Under the pieces are notes generated by a model. The model was not told where the DNA came from, did not search any database, and saw only the letters and a program-made list of their open reading frames with translations. Shown here one piece after another: positions 8,155 through 13,668 of a stretch of DNA of 13,668 bases. The position numbers and the translations under genes were made by a program. This DNA is from Bordetella parapertussis (lineage in GTDB: Bacteria > Pseudomonadota > Gammaproteobacteria > Burkholderiales > Burkholderiaceae_C), in contig CALQBT020000021.1 in NCBI GenBank assembly GCA_943328885.2, positions 1-13,668 on the forward strand. Reading direction: 5' to 3'. The first letter of the stretch is position 1. Every line of letters begins with the position of its first letter.

Positions 8155-8377
8155 GGGAAAGCTCCGGGATGGTGGGAAATCGGTGCTGTCCGGCAGGCGG
8201 CCCGTACGCTGCCACGCCAAGGCTCATCCACGCTCGTCGATTCAGGGCTTCGGCAAGTGGGGGCCATGGAGGTGGGGGCTGGGGCGGGCTTCATCGGTCG
8301 CTGAGCGCCTGATTCTACGGACCGTTACCTCTATGATCGTGGTCCATCGACAGAACGTCGGCCAGCCGCCGCCTCTC
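8155..8377. promoter_or_regulatory. ppsA/ppsR divergent promoter region
   Basis: This is a 223-base gap between divergent genes. For ppsR (plus), CTGATT (8309-8314) is followed after 17 bases by TATGAT (8332-8337), which would start transcription near 8344, before the chosen ATG at 8378. For ppsA (minus), TAGAAT (8317-8312, 5 of 6 to TATAAT) would start near 8305, giving a leader of about 150 bases; I see no good -35. The two promoters would be back to back and overlapping, so a regulator bound there could affect both. No operator is recognised with confidence. Confidence 0.35.
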
Positions 8378-9202
8378 ATGCCAAATCGCAGCGTGTTCTT
8401 TGTCTCGGATGGCACAGGCATCACCGCCGAGACCTTCGGCAACTCGATCCTGGCGCAGTTTTCAGCCAAGCCACGCCATGTGCGAAGACCCTTCATCGAC
8501 AGCATCGACAAAGCGGTGGCGGTGGTCGGCGAGATCAATCAGGTGGCCGACGCCGAAGCGCGAAAGCCGATCGTCTTCATCACGCTGGTCAATGACGAGG
8601 TGCGAAAAATCCTCACCGACACGGCATGCCGCGGCCTGGTGCTAGACATGTTCAAGGCCTTCGTCGAGCCGCTGGAGGTGGAGTTCGCCGTTAAAAGCAA
8701 CCACCGCGTCGGCCGTTTCTCGGACGCGGCCAAAAGCAGCGAGTACCACGACCGGATCGAGGCGATCAACTTCTCGCTGGCGCACGACGACGGCCAATCG
8801 GCACGCAACCTGGCCAGTGCCGACGTGATCTTGCTGGGGGTCAGCCGCAGCGGCAAGACGCCGACCTCTTTGTACCTGGCAATGCAGCACGGCATCAAGG
8901 CCGCCAACTACCCGCTGATCCCCGAGGACTTCGAGCGCCACAGGTTGCCGACGCCGCTGGCACCCCATATCGGCAAGTGCTTCGGCCTGACCATCGACCC
9001 AGGGCGGCTGTCGCAGATTCGCAATGAACGACGGCCCGGCAGCCAGTATGCGGCGATAGAGAACTGCCACTACGAGGTGCGTGAGGCCGAGTCGATGATG
9101 CGGCGCAGCGGTGTGGCCTGGCTCAGTTCGACCCACAAGTCGATCGAAGAGATCGCCACCACCATTTTGCGCGATATCCGGCCGGACCGGCTGATCTACT
9201 GA
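8378..9202 (+). CDS. ppsR: PEP synthase regulatory protein (kinase and pyrophosphorylase)
   Basis: PpsR (DUF299) inactivates PEP synthase by ADP-dependent phosphorylation of the Thr beside the catalytic His, and restores it by Pi-dependent removal that yields pyrophosphate. The 274 residues match the family (E. coli 277). Landmarks are the N-terminal VFFVSDGTGITAETFGNSIL (6-25), HDDG (136-139), the P-loop GVSRSGKTPTSLYLA (154-168), NYPLIPED (177-184), and GLTIDPGRLSQIRNERRPGS (203-222). I start at ATG 8378 (MPNRSVFFV). An in-frame ATG at 8333 lies inside the -10 candidate and would add a tail unlike the family; neither start has a clear ribosome binding site. Its target gene ppsA is divergent, and a PPC/DUF296 gene follows after 11 bases. 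Confidence 0.96.
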   Translation: MPNRSVFFVSDGTGITAETFGNSILAQFSAKPRHVRRPFIDSIDKAVAVVGEINQVADAEARKPIVFITLVNDEVRKILTDTACRGLVLDMFKAFVEPLEVEFAVKSNHRVGRFSDAAKSSEYHDRIEAINFSLAHDDGQSARNLASADVILLGVSRSGKTPTSLYLAMQHGIKAANYPLIPEDFERHRLPTPLAPHIGKCFGLTIDPGRLSQIRNERRPGSQYAAIENCHYEVREAESMMRRSGVAWLSSTHKSIEEIATTILRDIRPDRLIY

Positions 9203-9213
9203 CGGAGCAGAAG

Positions 9214-10065
9214 ATGAGACATATCCAGCATCCCGGCACGGCTGCGGCCCAGCGCAACACCGTGGTCGACGCCAAGGTTCAAGCCTGCAGCCTGCAGTTG
9301 CAGCCCGGCCGCACACTGCTGACCGCCTTGACTGAAGCGCTGAGCCACCTTGGCGCGAACAGCGCCGTGCTGACATTGGCAGAGGGCCGCCTGTTCCCGT
9401 TCGCCCACGTGATGCCAGCGCTGTCCAGGACGCCTTCGCATGCGGTGTACTTCAGCGACCGCTTCGATGCCCAGTCCGCTGTGCGGCTGGAATTCGCCAC
9501 CATCACCTATGGACTGCGCGACAGCCTGCCCTGGCTGCACTGCCACGCCGCTTGGACCGACGCCGCCGGTGCGCCGCACAGCGGTCATCTACTGCCCGAC
9601 GAGTCGACACTGACGACGCCCATGCAAGCCCAAGCCTGGCTGCTGGAAGGCGCGGCCTTCGAGGTCGTGCCCGATGAAGAGACCCTCTTCACGCTGTTCA
9701 AGCCGGTGCCGACCAGACTGCTGCCGGCTTCAAGCCCGGCGCTGGCGATCCGGCTCGCACCGAACGAAGATGTCTGCTTCGCACTGGAGTCGATCTGCCG
9801 AGAGCGCGGCATCCGGCGCGCCTGCATCCGGGGCGGCGTCGGCAGCACGGTGGGCGCGGTGTTTGATGACGGTCGCCAGGTCGAAGCCTTTGTCACCGAA
9901 ACCCTGGTTCGACATGGCCGCGTGCAGCCCGGACCCGATGGCCAGCCGCTGGCCGAGATCGACGTCAGCATGGTCGACCACCTCGGCGGCCAGGCCAGCG
10001 GCAGGCTGGCGCGGGGCGCCAACCCGGTGCTGGTGACCTTCGAGATGGTGCTCGAACCGTACTGA
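9214..10065 (+). CDS. Two-domain PPC/DUF296 (PCC domain) protein
   Basis: This 283-residue protein appears to consist of two DUF296/PPC-like halves. PPC domains are small trimeric folds found in plant AT-hook proteins and free-standing in prokaryotes, where their function is poorly known. The N-terminal half (about 25-135) has LQPGRTLLTALTEALSHLGA, then LHCHAAWTDAAGAPHSGHL (108-126). This resembles the LHxH...GGHL pattern in which three His bind metal (here His109, His111, His125). The C-terminal half (about 176-283) has LAPNEDVCFALESICRERGI, IRGGVGS (205-211) and VTFEMVLEPY, but the equivalent positions read AEID...SGRL, so the His triad is replaced by Glu248, Asp250 and Arg264. GGAG lies 6 bases before the ATG and ppsR ends 11 bases upstream, so the two are probably cotranscribed. 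Its end converges on the dctM remnant 19 bases away. I cannot assign a substrate or process. Confidence 0.8.
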   Translation: MRHIQHPGTAAAQRNTVVDAKVQACSLQLQPGRTLLTALTEALSHLGANSAVLTLAEGRLFPFAHVMPALSRTPSHAVYFSDRFDAQSAVRLEFATITYGLRDSLPWLHCHAAWTDAAGAPHSGHLLPDESTLTTPMQAQAWLLEGAAFEVVPDEETLFTLFKPVPTRLLPASSPALAIRLAPNEDVCFALESICRERGIRRACIRGGVGSTVGAVFDDGRQVEAFVTETLVRHGRVQPGPDGQPLAEIDVSMVDHLGGQASGRLARGANPVLVTFEMVLEPY

Positions 10066-10084
10066 TTTGGCCCGCGCCTCCAGG

Positions 10085-10288
10085 CTACAGGAAGCCGATC
10101 GAGGTCCAGAGCACGAAAGCGACGATCACTGTGCCGACAAGCAGCGCGGCCATGTAGCCGACGATCGGGCCGATGCCCTCATCGGGGTTGACACGGCCGA
10201 TCGCACAGGCCGCGCAATAGCCCACGCCCAGTGGCGGCGCAAACAAGCCCAGCCCCATGGACAGAATCACCACCATCGCGTCGTGTGG
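10085..10288 (-). pseudogene. C-terminal remnant of a TRAP transporter large permease (dctM)
   Basis: A minus-strand frame from about 10288 to the TAG at 10087-10085 encodes roughly 66 residues: HDAMVVILSMGLGLFAPPLG, then VGYCAACAIGRVNPDEG and a last membrane helix (YMAALLVGTVIVAFVLW). GLGLFAPPxGVGxxxACAI is the hallmark near the C-terminus of DctM, the large membrane subunit of TRAP carboxylate transporters, which is normally about 425 residues. Everything upstream is missing: the frame meets a dctP signal-peptide fragment in a different frame. No ribosome binding site fits, so it is a relic even though the remaining frame is undamaged. The junction lies at about 10280-10293. Confidence 0.75.
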
Positions 10289-10292
10289 CCTT

Positions 10293-10361
10293 GCGGGCGG
10301 ACAGCGCAGGCAGCGCGATAGCGCCTGCGCTGGCGATGAGGTGGCGGCGGTTGATCGACCT
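10293..10361 (-). pseudogene. N-terminal remnant of a TRAP-type solute-binding protein (dctP signal peptide), start codon lost
   Basis: The minus strand encodes INRRHLIASAGAIALPALSA (10355-10296), a twin-arginine-style export signal of the sort that opens periplasmic solute-binding proteins. It is preceded in frame by AGG-TCG. A good ribosome binding site AGGAGA (10373-10368) stands 6 bases before that AGG (10361-10359), exactly where the ATG should be, so the start looks lost by one T-to-G change. About 23 codons in, the sequence passes into dctM in another frame, so the mature protein, dctQ and most of dctM are gone. An ATG at 10424-10422, overlapping the stop of the upstream ligase gene (TGATG), is in the same frame and could still allow a short nonsense product. 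Confidence 0.6.
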
Positions 10362-10423
10362 GGCCGGTCTCCTGAGAGTGTCTTGCTGTTGTGAAGCGAG
10401 GACAGTCGTGGCAGCGAAAAACA

Positions 10424-12019
10424 TCAATCGGCAGTGACGCGTTGAACGTCTGCGCGTTCGAACAACAGCGCACGCACCTCGTTCTTGGTGATCTTGCCGT
10501 AACCCGATTTCGGCAGACTGTCCCAAAAGAAGATCTGACGTGGCCAGCGGTAGCGCGCCAAGCGCCCGTCGAGGTAGGCCAGCAGCGACTCGGCAACGAC
10601 AGGCTCAGCGCCGATCCGGCGCACCACCACCGCAACCCCGATCTCGCCCCACTGGCGGTCAGGCACGCCCAGCACCGCGACCTCAGCCACGCCGGGGTGA
10701 CCCAGCAGCACCTCCTCGGCCTCTCGCGGGTAGACGTTCGAACCACCCGAGATGTACATGTCAGACTCGCGCCCGGTGATGAACAGCAGGCCGCGCGCAT
10801 CGAGCCGCCCCAAATCGCCGGTGTGGAACCAGCCGCCACGCAAGGCCTTCGCGCTGGCCTCGGGGTTGTCGTGGTAGCCGGCGAACACCGCCGGCCCGCG
10901 CACGCAGATCTCGCCGACCTCGCCTACCGCCAGCGGATTCATCTGCTCGTCAAGCACCGCCACCTCCATGCCGGTGCGCGGTAAGCCGCAGGCGCCGATA
11001 TGGGCATCGGGGTCGGCATCATCGGCCGAGTGCATGCGTGCCGGCAGCACGGTGATGCAGCCTGTCACCTCGCCCAGACCAAAGTACTGCACCAGCACCA
11101 GTCCGAGCTTTTGCAGCGCCAAGCGCTGATCGGCGCGGTACATCGGTGCGCCGGCATAGACCATGAAGCGCAGCGACGAATGGTCGTGCTGATCGACTGC
11201 AGGGTGCTCGACCAGCATCTTGACAATGGTTGGCACCGTGAACAGATTGCTGACGCGGTGACGTTCCACCAGTTGCCAGACCAGCGCCGGGTCCATCTTC
11301 TCGCTCGGCAGCAGCACGGTGGCCGCACCGCGTGCGACGTTGAGCAGCGCGTGGATGCCCGCGCCATGCGACAGCGGCGCCAGCGCGATCGACACGTCCT
11401 GCTCGGTCGTGCCGGGGATCAGGTCGGCCAGATGGTTGGTCACGACGAAAGCCATCTGACCATGGGTCAGGACTGCGGCCTTGGGCTTGCCGGTGGTGCC
11501 CGAGGTGTAGAAGAACCACAGTGGGTCATCTTGGCCCACGGCGGCCTCGGCCGGCACGGCGTCTCGCTGCTGTTCGACCAAGGCCTCGTAAGACAACTCG
11601 CCTGCCGGCGGGTCGCCGATCCAGACCACCTGCGCTAAGGCCGGCGAGGCCGACCGCACCGCCTCAACATGATCCGCGAACATCGGCTCGACCAACATCG
11701 CCACCGCCCCACTGGACGCCGCCAGGTAGGCCACCTCGCTCGGCGCGAGCCTGAAGTTGGTCGGCACCCAGACGCAACCCATCCGGAATGCGGCCCAGCC
11801 GCTCTCGAACATCGCCAGGTTGTTGCGCGATTGCAGCAAGATGCGGTCGCCCTTCTTGAGCCCCAATGCCCGCAGCGCGGCCACCAGCGCATTCACCCGC
11901 GCATCGATCTGGGCCCAGGTCCAGCGCTGCTCACCCTGGATCAGCGCCGTGCGATCCGGCCACAGCCTGGCGGTGTGGCTGAGCAGGCGCGCCAGGTTGC
12001 AGGTCTGTGCGGCGTTCAT
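10424..12019 (-). CDS. AMP-forming acyl-CoA synthetase (ligase)
   Basis: This cytoplasmic enzyme activates a carboxylic acid with ATP to an acyl-adenylate and then to the CoA thioester. The 531 residues fit the ANL superfamily. Motifs are the phosphate loop YTSGTTGKPK (171-180), PLSHGAGIHALL (215-226), FGLGEVTGCITV (313-324) at the usual YGxTE position, GWFHTGDLG (396-404, Asp402 for the ribose), GRESDMYISGGSNVYP (416-431, the hinge), and SGYGKITKNEV (505-515) with catalytic Lys509. The acid substrate (fatty, aromatic or terpenoid) cannot be told from sequence alone. GAGGGG lies 6 bases before the ATG. It follows the thiolase gene and a 29-codon mini-ORF whose stop overlaps its start (ATGA), and it precedes the TRAP remnants. 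This layout suggests an acid-degradation operon. Confidence 0.93.
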   Translation of the reverse strand: MNAAQTCNLARLLSHTARLWPDRTALIQGEQRWTWAQIDARVNALVAALRALGLKKGDRILLQSRNNLAMFESGWAAFRMGCVWVPTNFRLAPSEVAYLAASSGAVAMLVEPMFADHVEAVRSASPALAQVVWIGDPPAGELSYEALVEQQRDAVPAEAAVGQDDPLWFFYTSGTTGKPKAAVLTHGQMAFVVTNHLADLIPGTTEQDVSIALAPLSHGAGIHALLNVARGAATVLLPSEKMDPALVWQLVERHRVSNLFTVPTIVKMLVEHPAVDQHDHSSLRFMVYAGAPMYRADQRLALQKLGLVLVQYFGLGEVTGCITVLPARMHSADDADPDAHIGACGLPRTGMEVAVLDEQMNPLAVGEVGEICVRGPAVFAGYHDNPEASAKALRGGWFHTGDLGRLDARGLLFITGRESDMYISGGSNVYPREAEEVLLGHPGVAEVAVLGVPDRQWGEIGVAVVVRRIGAEPVVAESLLAYLDGRLARYRWPRQIFFWDSLPKSGYGKITKNEVRALLFERADVQRVTAD

Positions 12020-12105
12020 GTCGGCCCCTCGCCCGGCGGGTACGTCGGACGATCTCCCGAGAAGAGGTCGGGCCGGCTCGCGATCTCCGAGTTCAAATGA
12101 GTCAC
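12016..12105 (-). CDS. Possible 29-residue mini-ORF overlapping both neighbours (or gene remnant)
   Basis: Between the thiolase and the ligase genes a 29-codon frame fills the whole gap. It starts at GTG 12105-12103, which overlaps the thiolase stop (GTGA), and ends at TGA 12018-12016, which overlaps the ligase ATG (ATGA). The product contains SEIASRPDLFSGDRP followed by TYPPGEGPT. Double 4-base overlaps are typical of translational coupling. However, an ATGA overlap comes free whenever a gene's second codon begins with A, and GTGA whenever the last sense codon ends in G, so chance is a real alternative. SCP2-type thiolase genes often neighbour a gene for a small OB-fold (DUF35) partner. None is seen here, so this could also be the residue of a deleted gene. 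I do not recognise the peptide. Confidence 0.3.
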   Translation of the reverse strand: MTHLNSEIASRPDLFSGDRPTYPPGEGPT

Positions 12106-13271
12106 GCCGTGGCTTCCAAGATGCTCAGGTAGTTGGCCACGGCCGCACCACCCATGTTGAACACCGCGCCCAGTCCGGCGTTCGGCACCTGCATATCACC
12201 TGCAGTGCCCGAGAGCTGCATCGCCGCCATCACGTGCTGCGACACACCGGTCGCACCGATCGGGTGGCCGCGCGACTTCAGGCCGCCCGACGGGTTGACC
12301 GGCAGCCGGCCTCCCTTGAGGGTGATACCGTCCAGGATCACCCGCGCGCCCTGGCCGTGGGGTGCCAAGCCCATGGCCTCGTACTCCAGCAGTTCGGCGA
12401 TCGTGAAGCAGTCATGGGTCTCAACGAACTGCAGGTCGGCCAATGTGGTCTGAGCATCGGCCAGACCGCGCGACCAGGCCAGCGCGGCGCCTTCGAAGCG
12501 GGTCGGGTCGCGGCGCGACAAGGGCAAAAACTCGTTGACCTGGGCGCGCGAGCGCCAGCGCACCGCAGGCACTTGCGCGCCGGCGATAGGCTCCAGCGAC
12601 AACACCAGCGCGGCCGCACCGTCCGACACCAGCGAGCAGTCGCTGCGCTTGAGCGGCCCTGCGACAAACGGGTTCTTGTCTGAGGGCTGGCGGCAGAAAT
12701 CGAAACCTAGGTCGCGCCGCATGTGGGCGTAGGGGTTGCGCGCGCCATTGGCGTGGTTCTTCGCGGCGATCGCCGCCAGCGCGTCGCTCTGGTCACCAAA
12801 GCGCTCGAAGTAGCCCGCAGTGATCTGGCCGAAAACGCCGGCAAAACCACCCGGGGTGTCGCCCTCCTCCCTGACATACGAGCAGCGCAACAACACCTCG
12901 CCGATCTGCGCATTGGTCAGGGTGTTCATCTTCTCCAAACCCACCACCAGCACTCTTTTCAGCCGACCGCTGCCCAGCGCATCGAGCGCGCCCCAGATCG
13001 CGGCTGAACCGGTGGCGCAGGCATTTTCGAGCCGCACCGACGGCACATGGCGAAGTTCGGGAATGGCGAGTGCAGCGAGCGAGCCGCTGAAGTCTTGCCG
13101 CAAAAAGCCGCCGTTGAAGTGACCGACAAACACGCCGTCGATGTCCGTCAGGTCCAGGCCGGCGCTGTGGATGGCCTGCAAAGCGGCATCGCGAAACAGT
13201 TGCTCGGCATCGATCGCGTCGAGCTTGCCAAAAAGGGTGTGACCCCAGCCGATGATGTGTGCGTTGGACAT
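12102..13271 (-). CDS. SCP2-type thiolase (acetyl-CoA acetyltransferase-like)
   Basis: This thiolase-superfamily enzyme of 389 residues probably carries out the CoA-dependent cleavage step of an acyl-CoA degradation pathway. Landmarks are VFVGHFNGGF (47-56), the nucleophile segment ENACATGSAA (82-91) with Cys85, VETHDCFTIAELLEYEAMGL (283-302) with HDCF (286-289), and NPSGGLKSRGHPIGATGVSQ (326-345) with His336. The HDCF box and the C-terminal GAVFNMGG, which lacks the second classical Cys (usually CxG), place it with the SCP2/archaeal-type thiolases rather than FadA or PhaA. AAGGAAA lies 9 bases before ATG 13271. It is first in the operon with the acyl-CoA synthetase; an SDR gene starts divergently 99 bases away. 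No OB-fold (DUF35) partner gene is adjacent. Confidence 0.9.
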   Translation of the reverse strand: MSNAHIIGWGHTLFGKLDAIDAEQLFRDAALQAIHSAGLDLTDIDGVFVGHFNGGFLRQDFSGSLAALAIPELRHVPSVRLENACATGSAAIWGALDALGSGRLKRVLVVGLEKMNTLTNAQIGEVLLRCSYVREEGDTPGGFAGVFGQITAGYFERFGDQSDALAAIAAKNHANGARNPYAHMRRDLGFDFCRQPSDKNPFVAGPLKRSDCSLVSDGAAALVLSLEPIAGAQVPAVRWRSRAQVNEFLPLSRRDPTRFEGAALAWSRGLADAQTTLADLQFVETHDCFTIAELLEYEAMGLAPHGQGARVILDGITLKGGRLPVNPSGGLKSRGHPIGATGVSQHVMAAMQLSGTAGDMQVPNAGLGAVFNMGGAAVANYLSILEATA

Positions 13272-13370
13272 GGTGTTGGGTTTCCTTGAAACAGTTCAGA
13301 TTCAGGCCGGAGCCCAAGTGTCGCCGACATAGACTCAAGTTCCCTCAATTTTCAATGCTCTGGAGACTTC
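13272..13370. promoter_or_regulatory. Divergent promoter region, thiolase operon / SDR gene
   Basis: This 99-base gap must hold the promoters of both directions. Ribosome binding sites are visible for the thiolase (AAGGAAA, minus, 13287-13281) and the SDR (TGGAG at 13361-13365). It is locally AT-rich at 13338-13356. A short inverted repeat TGAA-ACAG-TTCA (13287-13298) overlaps the thiolase leader and is too small to call an operator. I see no convincing -35/-10 pair. Confidence 0.3.
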
Positions 13371-13668
13371 ATGACGGCATCCTCCTCCCCGGTCGCGGTG
13401 GTCACCGGCGGCGCACGCGGCATCGGCCTGGCTGTGGCGCAATGGTTCCTGGCCCATGGCCACCGCGTCGCGCTGTGGGACATCGACGCGACCACGCTGC
13501 GCGCCACCGAGGCCGCGCTGGACGATGCGTCGCGGGTGCTGGCGATCGTCTGCGATGTGTCGCAGCCCGACCAGGTGGCCGCCGCCACCGCCCAGACTGA
13601 AGGCTATTTCGGCCGCATCGACGCGCTCGTCAACAACGCCGGCGTGGCCGTGTTCAAGCCGATAGGCC
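13371..13668 (+). CDS. Short-chain dehydrogenase/reductase, N-terminal part (cut by window edge)
   Basis: The frame opens at ATG 13371 with GGAG 5 bases upstream and remains open for 99 codons to the end of the window. It shows a Rossmann fold: VAVVTGGARGIGLAVAQWF (8-26) with the TGxxxGxG dinucleotide motif, an acidic residue after the second strand (LWDID, about 39-43) that favours NAD(H), CDVSQPDQV (about 65-73), and DALVNNAGVAVFKPIG with the NNAG motif (about 86-89). The catalytic Ser-Tyr-Lys lie beyond the window. Divergence from the thiolase/ligase operon suggests a dehydrogenase step in the same pathway, such as 3-hydroxyacyl-CoA oxidation, but this is inference. Confidence 0.92.
   Translation, partial: MTASSSPVAVVTGGARGIGLAVAQWFLAHGHRVALWDIDATTLRATEAALDDASRVLAIVCDVSQPDQVAAATAQTEGYFGRIDALVNNAGVAVFKPIG

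Noticed and set aside
7646..8377. N-terminal extension of the ppsR frame
   Set aside because: The frame is open far upstream, but it is antiparallel to ppsA and the family begins at MPNRSVFFVSDG. The extension has no domain.
8642..9376. 244-codon minus-strand open frame
   Set aside because: It lies across ppsR and the start of the PPC gene in reverse, both of which have strong family motifs on plus.
1..13668. CRISPR arrays, insertion sequences, tRNA or rRNA genes, phage or toxin-antitoxin genes
   Set aside because: By eye I found no spaced direct repeats, transposase motifs, terminal inverted repeats or cloverleaf sequences. The gaps between genes are short and accounted for.

Overview
The window looks like a chromosomal stretch from a GC-rich betaproteobacterium, most probably Burkholderiales (Comamonadaceae/Sphaerotilaceae-like). 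The signs are the gene order rpsF-priB-rpsR-rplI-dnaB, a DnaB beginning MSAVF, a divergent ppsA/ppsR pair, and heavy GC bias at third codon positions. This placement is inference from gene content, not a database result.

Layout, left to right. (1) Positions 1-125 hold the first 41 full codons of a minus-strand gene cut by the window edge, probably a PA0069-type radical SAM protein. A textbook LexA (SOS) box sits on its promoter. (2) Positions 371-3477 hold the replication/translation block, all on minus: rpsF, priB, rpsR and rplI as a tight operon closed by a strong Rho-independent terminator, then dnaB from its own promoter. (3) Positions 3606-9202 form a carbon-metabolism block. A large Na+/solute symporter follows ppsA (PEP synthase) on minus, and ppsR, the kinase/pyrophosphorylase that switches PEP synthase, is divergent on plus. 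(4) Positions 9214-10065 hold a two-domain PPC/DUF296 protein 11 bp behind ppsR. (5) Positions 10085-13271 hold a minus-strand acyl-CoA metabolism operon: an SCP2-type thiolase, a possible 29-residue coupled mini-ORF, an acyl-CoA synthetase, and then the two ends of a deleted TRAP transporter (dctP signal peptide joined to the dctM C-terminus). (6) An SDR oxidoreductase starts divergently at 13371 and runs off the right edge.

How the genes work together. PpsA makes PEP from pyruvate and PpsR turns it off and on; the adjacent symporter may import a small carboxylate feeding this node, which is inference. The thiolase and ligase look like part of an acid-degradation pathway (CoA activation and thiolysis) whose dedicated TRAP uptake system has been lost.

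I found no clear undescribed defence, mobile or RNA system. The best leads are the SOS-controlled, apparently leaderless radical SAM gene, the TRAP deletion scar, the PPC protein with a metal site kept in only one of its two domains, the EF-hand and coiled-coil inserts in the symporter, and the mini-ORF overlapping both neighbours.
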